A DNA stretch of 64,000 nt from Megalopta genalis (Eukaryota > Arthropoda > Insecta > Hymenoptera > Halictidae): positions 150,366 through 214,365 of the forward strand of contig NW_027476481.1 of NCBI RefSeq assembly GCF_051020955.1, read 5' to 3'. How positions within the stretch are numbered: the first letter of the stretch is position 1; each line of letters starts with the position of its first letter. Under the pieces are notes generated by a model. The model was given only the letters and a program-made list of their open reading frames with translations, searched no databases and was not told the origin of the DNA. Positions 23,096 to 36,139 of the stretch are shown piece after piece. A program made the translations under genes and the position numbers.

Positions 23096-26000
23096 CTAAA
23101 TCATGTGTTTCGCATGGGTTTGAAGCTAACTCGTTTGTTTCGCCTGCATTTGAAGCCATATCACTTATATTTTCAAGTATGTGAAGCTAAATCATTCGTT
23201 TTGCATGGATTTGAAGCTAAGCCATCAACTTCGCGTTGACTTGATGCTTATTCATGTGTTTCGCATGGATTTGAAGCTAACTCGTTTGTTTCGCAGGCAG
23301 TTGAAGCTGAATCATGTATATCAAAAGTATTTGAAGCTAAAATATTCGTTTCGCATGGATTCGAAGATAAGCCTTCCACTTCGCATTGATTTGAAGCTAA
23401 ATCATGTGTTCCGCATGGATTTGAAGCTGACTCGTTTGTTTCGCATGCAGTTGAAGCTGAAACATGTATATCACAAGTATTTGCGGCTAAACCATTTGTT
23501 TCGCATGGATTCGAAGGTAACCCTTCTACTTCGCATTGATTTGAAGCTAAATCATTTGTTTCGCATGGATTTGAATCTAACTCGTTTGTTTCGCATGCTG
23601 TTGAAACTAAATCATGTATATCACAAGTATTTGAAACTAAACCATTTGCTTCGCATGGATTCGAAAATCAGCCTTCTACTTCGCATTGATTAGATGCTAA
23701 ATCATGTGTTTCGCATGGGTTTGAAGCTAACTCGTTTGTTTCGCCTGCATTTGAAGCCATATCACTTATATTTTCAAGTATGTGAAGCTACATCATTCGT
23801 TTTGCATGGATTTGAAGCTAAGCCATCAACTTCGCGTTGACTTGATGCTTATTCATGTGTTTCGCATGGATTTGAAGCTAACTCGTTTGTTTCGCAGGCA
23901 GTTGAAGCTGAATCATGTATATCAAAAGTATTTGAAGCTAAAATATTCGTTTCGCATGGATTCGAAGATAAGCCTTCCACTTCGCATTGATTTGAAGCTA
24001 AATCATGTGTTCCGCATGGATTTGAAGCTGACTCGTTTGTTTCGCATGTAGTTGAAGCTGAATCATGTATATCACAAGTATTTGCGGCTAAACCATTTGT
24101 TTCGCATGGTTTCGAAGGTAACCCTTCTACTTCGCATTGATTTTAATCTAAATCATGTGTTTCGCATGGATTTGAAGCTAACTCGTTTGCTTCGCATGCT
24201 GTTGAAGCTAAATCAAGTGTATCACAAGTATTTGATGCTAAACCATTTGTTTCGCATGGATTCGAAGATCAGCCTTCTACTTCGCATTGATTAGATGCTA
24301 AATCATGTGTTTCGCATGGATTTGAAGCTAACTCGTTTGTTTCGCATGCTGTTGAAACTAAATCATGTATATCACAAGTATTTGAAGCTATATCACTTAT
24401 ATTCACAAGTATGTGAAGCTAAATCATTCTTTTCGCATTTATTTGAAGCAAAGCCATCAACTTCGCGTTGACTTGATACTAAATCATGTTTTTCGTTTGG
24501 ACTTGAAGCTAACTCGTTTGTTTAGCATGTTGTTGAAGCTAAATCATGTATATCACAAGTATTTGAAGCTATATCATATGTTTCGCATGGATTCGAAGAT
24601 AACCCTTCTAATTCGCATTGATTTGAAGCTAAATCATGTGTTTCGCATGGATTTGAAGCTAACTCGTTTGTTTCGCATGCTGTTGAAGCTAAGTCATGTA
24701 TATCACAAATATTTGAAGCTAAACCATTTGTTTCGCATGGATTCGAAGATAAGCCTCCTACCTCGCATTGATTTGAAGCTAAATCATGTGTTCGCATGGA
24801 ATTGAAGCTACCTCGTTTGTTTCGCATGCTGTTAAATCTAAGTCATGTATATCACAAGTATTTGCGGCTAAACCATTTGTTTCGCATGGATTCGAAGGTA
24901 ACCCTTCTACTTCGCAATGATTTGAAGCTAAATCATGTGTTTCGCATGGATTTGAATCTAACTCGTTTGTTTCGCATGCTGTTGAAGCTAAATCTAGTGT
25001 ATCACAAGTATTTGAAGCCAAACCATTTGCTTCGCATGGATTCGAAGAACAGCCTTCTACTTCGCATGTATTAGATGGTAAATCATGCGTTTCGCATGGA
25101 TTTGAAGCTAACTCGTTTGTTTCGCATGCTGTTGAAGCTAAATCATGCATATCACAAGTATTTGAAGCTAAACCATTTGTTTCGCATGGATTCGAAGATA
25201 AGCCTCCTACTTCGCATTGATTTGAAGCTAATTCATGTGTTCGCATGGATTTGAAGCTACCTCGTTTGTTTCGCATGTTGTTAAAGCTAAGTCATGTATA
25301 TCACAAGTATTTGCGGCTAAACCATTTGTTTCGCATGGATTCGAAGGTAACCCTTCTACTTCGCATTGATTTGAAGCTAAATCATGTGTTTCGCATGGAT
25401 TTGAATCTAACTCGTTTGTTTCGCATGCTGTTGAAACTAAATCATGTATATCACAAGTATTTGAATCTAAACCATTTGCTTCGCATGGATTCGAAGATCA
25501 GCCTTCTACTTCGCATTGATTAGATGCTAAATCATGTGTTCGCATGGATTTGAAGCTACCTCGTTTGTTTCGCATGCTGTTGAAGCTAAATCATGTATAT
25601 CACAAGTATTTGAAGCTAAACCATTTGTTTCGCATGGATTCGAAGATAAGCCTCCTACTTCGCATTGATTTGAAGCTAAATCATGTGTTCGCATGGATTT
25701 GAAGCTAACTCGTTTGCTTCGCATGCTGTTGAAGCTAAATCAAGTGTATCACAAGTATTTGAAACTAAACCATTTGTTTCGCATGGATTCGAAGATCAGC
25801 CTTCTACTTCGCATTGATTTGAAGCTAAATTATGTGTTCCGCATGGATTTGAAGCTGACTCGTTTGTTTCGCATGCAGTTGAAGCTGAATCATGTATATC
25901 ACAAGTATTTGCGGCTAAACCATTTGTTTCGCATGGATTCGAAGGTAACCCTTCTTCTTCGCATTGATTTTAATCTAAATCATGTGTTTCGCATGGATTT

Positions 26001-26240
26001 GAAGCTAACTCGTTAGTTTCGCATTCTGTTGAAGCTAAATCAAGTGTATCACAAGTATTTGAAGCCAATCCATTTGCTTCGCATGGATTCGAAGATCTGC
26101 CTTCTACTTCGCATGTATTAGATGGTAAATCATGCGTTTCGCATGGATTTGAAGCTAACTCGTTTGTTTCGCATACTGTTGAAGCTGAATCATGCATATC
26201 ACAAGTATTTGTAGCCAAACCATTTGTTTCGCATGGATTC
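23096..26240. repeat. ~3-kb block L, copy 1
   Basis: Block with J markers 23181 and 23782, a divergent J' near 24,413, and many 29-bp A monomers. Private variants include GCTAAAATATTCG near 23,337, GAAAATCAGCC near 23,664, TTTAGCATGTTG near 24,532, AATCTAGTG near 24,992 and CGCATGTATTAGATGG near 25,064. It recurs with the same order of variants from 27,025. The offset is 3,929 bp up to about 24,200 and 3,779 bp after it, because the downstream copy lacks one 150-bp pentamer. Confidence 0.9.
24372..24492. repeat. Divergent J' unit (C/B* hybrid followed by 31-bp monomer)
   Basis: A C-type start (TCACAAGTATTTG) is joined to a B*-type end (TATATCACTTATA) at 24,372-24,401. A 31-bp C*-like monomer containing ATTCACAAGTATGTGAAGC, a D*-like monomer with GAAGCAAAGCC and an E*-like monomer with CGCGTTGACTTGATAC follow. 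The unit recurs at 28,151-28,271 and 59,901-60,021. It looks like an older or independently drifting form of J. Confidence 0.86.
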
Positions 26241-27024
26241 GAAGATCAGGCCTCTACTTCGCATTGATTAGATGCTAAATCATGTGTTTCGCATGGGTTT
26301 GAAGCTAACTCGTTTGTTTCGCCTGCATTTGAAGCCATATCACTTATATTTTCAAGTATGTGAAGCTAAATCATTCGTTTTGCATGGATTTGAAGCTAAG
26401 CCATCAACTTCGCGTTGACTTGATGCTTATTCATGTGTTTCGCATGGATTTGAAGCTAACGCGTTTGTTTCGCAGGCAGTTGAAGCTGAATCATGTATAT
26501 CAAAAGTATTTGAAGCTAAACTATTCGTTTCGCATGGATTCGAAGATAAGCCTTCCACTTCGCATTGATTTGAAGCTAAATCATGTGTTCCGCATGGATT
26601 TGAAGCTGACTCGTTTGTTTCGCATGCAGTTGAAGCTGAATCATGTATATCACAAGTATTTGCGGCTAAACCATTTGTTTCGCATGGATTCGAAGATAAG
26701 CCTGCTACTTCCCATTGATTTGAAGCTAAATCATGTGTTCGCATGGATTTGAAGCTACCTCGTTTGTTTCGCATGCTGTTAAAGCTAAGTCATGTATATC
26801 ACAAGTATTTGCGGCTAAACCATTTGTTTCGCATGGATTCGAAGATAAGCTTCCTACTTCGCATTGGTTTGAAGCTAAATCATGTGTTTCGCATGGATTT
26901 GAAGCTAACTCGTTTGTTTCGCATGCTGTTGAAACTAAATTATGTATATCACAAGTATTTGAAGCTAAACCATTTGCTTCGCATGGATTCGAAGATCAGG
27001 CCTCTACTTCGCATTGATTAGATG

Positions 27025-30018
27025 CTAAATCATGTGTTTCGCATGGGTTTGAAGCTAACTCGTTTGTTTCGCCTGCATTTGAAGCCATATCACTTATATT
27101 TTCAAGTATGTGAAGCTAAATCATTCGTTTTGCATGGATTTGAAGCTAAGCCATCAACTTCGCGTTGACTTGATGCTTATTCATGTGTTTCGCATGGATT
27201 TGAAGCTAACTCGTTTGTTTCGCAGGCAGTTGAAGCTGAATCATGTATATCAAAAGTATTTGAAGCTAAAATATTCGTTTCGCATGGATTCGAAGATAAG
27301 CCTTCCACTTCGCATTGATTTGAAGCTAAATCATGTGTTCCGCATGGATTTGAAGCTGACTCGTTTGTTTCGCATGCAGTTGAAGCTGAAACATGTATAT
27401 CACAAGTATTTGCGGCTAAACCATTTGTTTCGCATGGATTCGAAGGTAACCCTTCTACTTCGCATTGATTTGAAGCTAAATCATTTGTTTCGCATGGATT
27501 TGAATCTAACTCGTTTGTTTCGCATGCTGTTGAAACTAAATCATGTATATCACAAGTATTTGAAGCTAAACCATTTGCTTCGCATGGATTCGAAAATCAG
27601 CCTTCTACTTCGCATTGATTAGATGCTAAATCATGTGTTTCGCATGGGTTTGAAGCTAACTCGTTTGTTTCGCCTGCATTTGAAGCCATATCACTTATAT
27701 TTTCAAGTATGTGAAGCTAAATCATTCGTTTTGCATGGATTTGAAGCTAAGCCATCAACTTCGCGTTGACTTGATGCTTATTCATGTGTTTCGCATGGAT
27801 TTGAAGCTAACTCGTTTGTTTCGCAGGCAGTTGAAGCTGAATCATGTATATCAAAAGTATTTGAAGCTAAAATATTCGTTTCGCATGGATTCGAAGATAA
27901 GCCTTCCACTTCGCATTGATTTGAAGCTAAATCATGTGTTCCGCATGGATTTGAAGCTGACTCGTTTGTTTCGCATGTAGTTGAAGCTGAATCATGTATA
28001 TCACAAGTATTTGCGGCTAAACCATTTGTTTCGCATGGTTTCGAAGGTAACCCTTCTACTTCGCATTGATTTTAATCTAAATCATGTGTTTCGCATGGAT
28101 TTGAAGCTAACTCGTTTGCTTCGCATGCTGTTGAAACTAAATCATGTATATCACAAGTATTTGAAGCTATATCACTTATATTCACAAGTATGTGAAGCTA
28201 AATCATTCTTTTCGCATTTATTTGAAGCAAAGCCATCAACTTCGCGTTGACTTGATACTAAATCATGTTTTTCGTTTGGACTTGAAGCTAACTCGTTTGT
28301 TTAGCATGTTGTTGAAGCTAAATCATGTATATCACAAGTATTTGAAGCTATATCATATGTTTCGCATGGATTCGAAGATAACCCTTCTAATTCGCATTGA
28401 TTTGAAGCTAAATCATGTGTTTCGCATGGATTTGAAGCTAACTCGTTTGTTTCGCATGCTGTTGAAGCTAAGTCATGTATATCACAAATATTTGAAGCTA
28501 AACCATTTGTTTCGCATGGATTCGAAGATAAGACTCCTACCTCGCATTGATTTGAAGCTAAATCATGTGTTCGCATGGAATTGAAGCTACCTCGTTTGTT
28601 TCGCATGCTGTTAAATCTAAGTCATGTATATCACAAGTATTTGCGGCTAAACCATTTGTTTCGCATGGATTCGAAGGTAACCCTTCTACTTCGCAATGAT
28701 TTGAAGCTAAATCATGTGTTTCGCATGGATTTGAATCTAACTCGTTTGTTTCGCATGCTGTTGAAGCTAAATCTAGTGTATCACAAGTATTTGAAGCCAA
28801 ACCATTTGCTTCGCATGGATTCGAAGAACAGCCTTCTACTTCGCATGTATTAGATGGTAAATCATGCGTTTCGCATGGATTTGAAGCTAACTCGTTTGTT
28901 TCGCATGCTGTTGAAGCTAAATCATGCATATCACAAGTATTTGAAGCTAAACCATTTGTTTCGCATGGATTCGAAGATAAGCCTCCTACTTCGCATTGAT
29001 TTGAAGCTAATTCATGTGTTCGCATGGATTTGAAGCTACCTCGTTTGTTTCGCATGTTGTTAAAGCTAAGTCATGTATATCACAAGTATTTGCGGCTAAA
29101 CCATTTGTTTCGCATGGATTCGAAGGTAACCCTTCTACTTCGCATTGATTTGAAGCTAAATCATGTGTTTCGCATGGATTTGAATCTAACTCGTTTGTTT
29201 CGCATGCTGTTGAAACTAAATCATGTATATCACAAGTATTTGAATCTAAACCATTTGCTTCGCATGGATTCGAAGATCAGCCTTCTACTTCGCATTGATT
29301 AGATGCTAAATCATGTGTTCGCATGGATTTGAAGCTACCTCGTTTGTTTCGCATGCTGTTGAAGCTAAATCATGTATATCACAAGTATTTGAAGCTAAAC
29401 CATTTGTTTCGCATGGATTCGAAGATAAGCCTCCTACTTCGCATTGATTTGAAGCTAAATCATGTGTTCGCATGGATTTGAAGCTAACTCGTTTGCTTCG
29501 CATGCTGTTGAAGCTAAATCAAGTGTATCACAAGTATTTGAAACTAAACCATTTGTTTCGCATGGATTCGAAGATCAGCCTTCTACTTCGCATTGATTTG
29601 AAGCTAAATTATGTGTTCCGCATGGATTTGAAGCTGACTCGTTTGTTTCGCATGCAGTTGAAGCTGAATCATGTATATCACAAGTATTTGCGGCTAAACC
29701 ATTTGTTTCGCATGGATTCGAAGGTAACCCTTCTTCTTCGCATTGATTTTAATCTAAATCATGTGTTTCGCATGGATTTGAAGCTAACTCGTTAGTTTCG
29801 CATTCTGTTGAAGCTAAATCAAGTGTATCACAAGTATTTGAAGCCAATCCATTTGCTTCGCATGGATTCGAAGATCTGCCTTCTACTTCGCATGTATTAG
29901 ATGGTAAATCATGCGTTTCGCATGGATTTGAAGCTAACTCGTTTGTTTCGCATACTGTTGAAGCTGAATCATGCATATCACAAGTATTTGTAGCCAAACC
30001 ATTTGTTTCGCATGGATT
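27025..30018. repeat. ~3-kb block L, copy 2
   Basis: Repeats 23,096-26,240. The first kilobase lies at offset 3,929 and the remainder at 3,779; the change falls near 28,120, where a GCTTCGCATGCTG monomer is joined to a pentamer 150 bp further on. The match ends near 30,018, where this copy continues with GAAGATAAGCCTGC and copy 1 with GAAGATCAGGCC. From 30,018 to about 30,400 it instead matches 26,690-27,070 (offset 3,328). The region is a mosaic of several exchanges. Confidence 0.89.
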
Positions 30019-31139
30019 CGAAGATAAGCCTGCTACTTCGCATTGATTTGAAGCTAAATCATGTGTTCGCATGGATTTGAAGCTACCTCGTTTGTTTCGC
30101 ATGCTGTTAAAGCTAAGTCATGTATATCACAAGTATTTGCGGCTAAACCATTTGTTTCGCATGGATTCGAAGATAAGCTTCCTACTTCGCATTGGTTTGA
30201 AGCTAAATCATGTGTTTCGCATGGATTTGAAGCTAACTCGTTTGTTTCGCATGCTGTTGAAACTAAATTATGTATATCACAAGTATTTGAAGCTAAACCA
30301 TTTGCTTCGCATGGATTCGAAGATCAGGCCTCTTCTTCGCATTGATTAGATGCTAAATCATGTGTTTCGCATGGGTTTGAAGCTAACTCGTTTGTTTCGC
30401 CTGCATTTGAAGCCATATCACTTATATTTTCAAGTATGTGAAGCTAAATCATTCGTTTTGCATGGATTTGAAGCTAAGCCATCAACTTCGCGTTGACTTG
30501 ATGCTTATTCATGTGTTTCGCATGGATTTGAAGCTAACGCGTTTGTTTCGCAGGCAGTTGAAGCTGAATCATGTATATCAAAAGTATTTGAAGCTAAACT
30601 ATTCGTTTCGCATGGATTCGAAGATAAGCCTTCCACTTCGCATTGATTTGAAGCTAAATCATGTGTTCCGCATGGATTTGAAGCTGACTCGTTTGTTTCG
30701 CATGCAGTTGAAGCTGAATCATGTATATCACAAGTATTTGCGGCTAAACCATTTGTTTCGCATGGATTCGAAGGTAACCCTTCTACTTCGCATTGATTTT
30801 AATCTAAATCATGTGTTTCGCATGGATTTGAAGCTACCGCGTTTGTTTCGCATGCTGTTGAAGCTAAATCATGTATATCACAAGTATTTGAAGCTAAACC
30901 ATTTGTTTCGCATGGATTCGAAGATAAGCCTCCTACTTCGCATTGATTTGAAGCTAAATCATGTGTTCGCATGGATTTGAAGCAAACTCGTTTGCTTCGC
31001 ATGCTGTTGAAGCTAAATGAAGTGTATCACAAGTATTTGAAGCTAAACCATTTGTTTCGCATGGATTCGAAGATCAGCCTTCTACTTCGCATTGATTTGA
31101 AGCTAAATTATGTGTTCCGCATGGATTTGAAGCTGACTC

Positions 31140-33032
31140 GTTTGTTTCGCATGCTGTTGAAACTAAATCATGTATATCACAAGTATTTGAAGCTAAACCA
31201 TTTGCTTCGCATGGATTCGAAGATCAGCCTTCTACTTCGCATTGATTAGATGCTAAATCATGTGTTTCGCATGGGTTTGAAGCTAACTCGTTTGTTTCCC
31301 TGCATTTGAAGACATATCACTTATATTTTCAAGTATGTGAAGCTAAATCATGTGTTTCGCATGGATTTGAATCTAATTCGTTTGTTTCGCATGCTGTTGA
31401 AACTAAATCATGTATATCACAAGTATTTGAAGCTAAACCATTTGCTTCGTATGGATTCGAAGATCAGCCTTCTACTTCGCATTGATTAGATGCTAAATCA
31501 TGTGTTTCGCATGGGTTTGAAGCTAACTCGTTTGTTTCGCCTGCATTTGAAGCCATATCACTTATATTTTCAAGTATGTGAAGCTAAATCATTCGTTTTG
31601 CATGGATTTGAAGCTAAGCCATCAACTTCGCGTTGACTTGATGCTTATTCATGTGTTTCGCATGGATTTGAAGCTAACTCGTTTGTTTCGCCTGCATTTG
31701 AAGCCATATCACTTATATTTTCAAGTATGTGAAGCTAAATCATTCGTTTTGCATGGATTTGAAGCTAAGCCATCAACTTCGCGTTGACTTGATGCTTATT
31801 CATGTGTTTCGCATGGATTTGAAGCTAACGCGTTTGTTTCGCAGGCAGTTGAAGCTGAATCATGTATATCAAAAGTATTTGAAGCTAAACTATTCGTTTC
31901 GCATGGATTCGAAGATAAGCCTTCCACTTCGCATTGATTTGAAGCTAAATCATGTGTTCCGCATGGATTTGAAGCTGACTCGTTTGTTTCGCATGCAGTT
32001 GAAGCTGAATCATGTATATCACAAGTATTTGCGGCTAAACCATTTGTTTCGCATGGATTCGAAGGTAACCCTTCTACTTCGCATTGATTTTAATCTAAAT
32101 CATGTGTTTCGCATGGATTTGAAGCTACCGCGTTTGTTTCGCATGCTGTTGAAGCTAAATCATGTATATCACAAGTATTTGAAGCTAAACCATTTGTTTC
32201 GCATGGATTCGAAGATAAGCCTCCTACTTCGCATTGATTTGAAGCTAAATCATCTGTTTCGCATGGATTTGTAGCTAACTCGTTTGTTTCGCATGCTGTT
32301 GAAGCTAAGTCATGTATATCACAAGTATTTGCGGCTAAACCATTTGTTTCGCATGGATTCGAAGGTAACCCTTCTACTTCGCATTGATTTGAAGCTAAAT
32401 CATGTGTTTCGCATGGATTTGAATCTAACTCGTTTGTTTCGCATGCTGTTGAAACTAAATCATGTATATCACAAGTATTTGAAGCTAAACCATTTGCTTC
32501 GCATGGATTCGAAGATCAGCCTTCTACATCGCATTGATTTGAAGCTAAATCATGTGTCCCGCATGGATTTGAAGCTGACTCGTTTGTTTCGCATGCAGTT
32601 GAAGCTGAATCATGTATATCACAAGTATTTGCGGCTAAACCATTTGTTTCGCATGGATTCGAAGATCAGCCTTCTACATCGCATTGATTAGATGCTATAT
32701 CATGTGTTTCGCATGGGTTTGAAGCTAACTCGTTTGTTTCGCCTGCATTTGAAGCCATATCACTTATATTTTCAAGTATGTGAAGCTAAATCATTTGTTT
32801 TGCATGGATTTGAAGCTAAGCCATCAACTTCGCGTTGACTTGATGCTTATTCATGTGTTTCGCATGGATTTGAAGCTAACTCGTTTGTTTCGCAGGCAGT
32901 TGAAGCTGAATCATGTATATCAAAAGTATTTGAAGCTAAACTATTCGTTTCGCATGGATTCGAAGATAAGCCTTCCACTTCGCATTGATTTGAAGCTAAA
33001 TCATGTGTCCCGCATGGATTTGAAGCTGACTC
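31140..33032. repeat. 1,893-bp tandem duplication, copy 1
   Basis: Every J marker of this stretch (31337 truncated, 31578, 31729, 32780) has a partner exactly 1,893 bp downstream (33230, 33471, 33622, 34673). The truncated J near 31,337 has a B* monomer shortened by one base (TTTCCCTGCATTTG) and jumps from C* into E-like sequence, losing monomers. Its close relatives are at 22,490, 33,230 and 55,175. The stretch holds no unique sequence. Confidence 0.9.
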
Positions 33033-34935
33033 GTTTGTTTCGCATGCTGTTGAAACTAAATCATGTATATCACAAGTATTTGAAGCTAAACCATTTGCTT
33101 CGCATGGATTCGAAGATCAGCCTTCTACTTCGCATTTATTAGATGCTAAATCATGTGTTTCGCATGGGTTTGAAGCTAACTCGTTTGTTTCCCTGCATTT
33201 GAAGACATATCACTTATATTTTCAAGTATGTGAAGCTAAATCATGTGTTTCGCATGGATTTGAATCTAACTCGTTTGTTTCGCATGCTGTTGAAACTAAA
33301 TCATGTATATCACAAGTATTTGAAGCTAAACCATTTGCTTCGTATGGATTCGAAGATCAGCCTTCTACTTCGCATTGATTAGATGCTAAATCATGTGTTT
33401 CGCATGGGTTTGAAGCTAACTCGTTTGTTTCGCCTGCATTTGAAGCCATATCACTTATATTTTCAAGTATGTGAAGCTAAATCATTCGTTTTGCATGGAT
33501 TTGAAGCTAAGCCATCAACTTCGCGTTGACTTGATGCTTATTCATGTGTTTCGCATGGATTTGAAGCTAACTCGTTTGTTTCGCCTGCATTTGAAGCCAT
33601 ATCACTTATATTTTCAAGTATGTGAAGCTAAATCATTCGTTTTGCATGCATTTGAAGCTAAGCCATCAACTTCGCGTTGACTTGATGCTTATTCATGTGT
33701 TTCGCATGGATTTGAAGCTAACGCGTTTGTTTCGCAGGCAGTTGAAGCTGAATCATGTATATCAAAAGTATTTGAAGCTAAACTATTCGTTTCGCATGGA
33801 TTCGAAGATAAGCCTTCCACTTCGCATTGATTTGAAGCTAAATCATGTGTTCCGCATGGATTTGAAGCTGACTCGTTTGTTTCGCATGCAGTTGAAGCTG
33901 AATCATGTATATCACAAGTATTTGCGGCTAAACCATTTGTTTCGCATGGATTCGAAGGTAACCCTTCTACTTCGCATTGATTTTAATCTAAATCATGTGT
34001 TTCGCATGGATTTGAAGCTACCGCGTTTGTTTCGCATGCTGTTGAAGCTAAATCATGTATATCACAAGTATTTGAAGCTAAACCATTTGTTTCGCATGGA
34101 TTCGAAGATAAGCCTCCTACTTCGCATTGATTTGAAGCTAAATCATCTGTTTCGCATGGATTTGTAGCTAACTCGTTTGTTTCGCATGCTGTTGAAGCTA
34201 AGTCATGTATATCACAAGTATTTGCGGCTAAACCATTTGTTTCGCATGGATTCGAGGGTAACCCTTCTACTTCGCATTGATTTGAAGCTAAATCATGTGT
34301 TTCGCATGGATTTCAATCTAACTCGTTTGTTTCGCATGCTGTTGAAACTAAATCATGTATATCACAAGTATTTGAAGCTAAACCATTTGCTTCGCATGGA
34401 TTCGAAGATCAGCCTTCTACATCGCATTGATTTGAAGCTAAATCATGTGTCCCGCATGGATTTGAAGCTGACTCGTTTGTTTCGCATGCAGTTGAAGCTG
34501 AATCATGTATATCACAAGTATTTGCGGCTAAACCATTTGTTTCGCATGGATTCGAAGATCAGCCTTCTACATCGCATTGATTAGATGCTATATCATGTGT
34601 TTCGCATGGGTTTGAAGCTAACTCGTTTGTTTCGCCTGCATTTGAAGCCATATCACTTATATTTTCAAGTATGTGAAGCTAAATCATTTGTTTTGCATGG
34701 ATTTGAAGCTAAGCCATCAACTTCGCGTTGACTTGATGCTTATTCATGTGTTTCGCATGGATTTGAAGCTAACTCGTTTGTTTCGCAGGCAGTTGAAGCT
34801 GAATCATGTATATCAAAAGTATTTGAAGCTAAACTATTCGTTTCGCATGGATTCGAAGATAAGCCTTCCACTTCGCATTGATTTGAAGCTAAATCATGTG
34901 TCCCGCATGGATTTGAAGCTGACTCGTTTGTTTCG
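33033..34935. repeat. 1,893-bp tandem duplication, copy 2
   Basis: Near-identical to 31,140-33,032. Private changes include TTTTGCATGCATTTG near 33,645, TTCGAGGGTAACCC near 34,252 and GGATTTCAATC near 34,309. Similarity ends near 34,935, where copy 1 has the B form GCTGTTGAAAC and this copy has GCAGTTGAAGC, the form used in the regular 3,307-bp array that follows. Confidence 0.9.
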
Positions 34936-36139
34936 CATGCAGTTGAAGCTGAATCATGTATATCACAAGTATTTGCGGCTAAACCATTTGTTTCGCATGG
35001 ATTCGAAGGTAACCCTTCTACTTCGCATTGATTTGAAGCTAAATCATGTGTTTCGCATGGATTTGAAGCTAACTCGTTGGTTTCGCTTGCTGTTGAAGCT
35101 AAGTCATGTATATCACAAGTATTTGCGGCTAAACCATTTGTTTCGCATGGATTCGAAGGTAACCCTTCTACTTCGCATTGATTTGAAGCTAAATCATGTG
35201 TTTCTCATGGATTTGAATCTAACTCGTGTGTTTCGCATGCTGTTGAAACTAAATCATGTATATCACAAGTATTTGAAGCTAAACCATTTGCTTCGCATGG
35301 ATTCGAAGATCAGCCTTCTACATCGCAATGATTAGATGCTAAATCATGTGTTTCGCATGGGTTTGAAGCTAACTCGTTTGTTTCGCCTGCATTTGAAGCC
35401 ATATCACTTATATTTTCAAGTATGTGAAGCTAAATCATTCGTTTTGCATGGATTTGAAGCTAAGCCATCAACTTCGCGTTGACTTGATGCTAATTCATGT
35501 GTTTCGCATGGATTTGAAGCTAACTCGTTTGTTTCGCAGGCAGTTGAAGCTGAATCATGTATATCACAAGTATTTGCGGCTAAACCATTTGTTTCGCATG
35601 GATTCGAAGGTAACCCTACTACTTCGCATTGATTTTAATCTAAATCATGTGTTTCGCATGGATTTGAAGCTAACTCGATTGTTTCCTAGGCAGTTGAAGC
35701 TGAATCATGTATATCAAAAGTATTTGAAGATAAACTATTCGTTTCGCATGGATTCGAATATAAGCCTTCCACTTCGCATTGATTTGAAGCTAAATCATGT
35801 GCTCCGCATGGATTTGAAGCTAACTCGTTTGTTTCGCATGCATTTGAAGCCATATCACTTATATTTTCAAGTATGTGAAGCTAAATCATTCGTTTTGCAT
35901 GGATTTGAAGCTAAGCCATCAACTTCGCGTTGACTTGATGCTTATTCATGTGTTTCGCATGGATTTGAAGCTAACTCGTTTGTTTCGCATGCAGTTGAAG
36001 CTGAATCATGTATATCACAAGTATTTGCGGCTAAACCATTTGTTTCGCATGGATTCGAAGATCAGCCTTCTACATCGCATTGATTAGATGCTAAATCATG
36101 TGTTTCGCATGGGTTTGAAGCTAACTCGTTTGTTTCGCC
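34936..36139. repeat. Transition zone leading into the 3,307-bp higher-order repeat
   Basis: Pentamers with J markers at 34673 (just upstream), 35424 and 35875 match 36627, 37378 and 37829 at an offset of 1,954 bp, which is the 1,653-bp sub-repeat plus an extra 301-bp J interval (35,875-36,176). The zone is therefore related to the array to its right but has a different J spacing. The same pattern of intervals (751, 451, 301) is not repeated further right. Confidence 0.85.
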
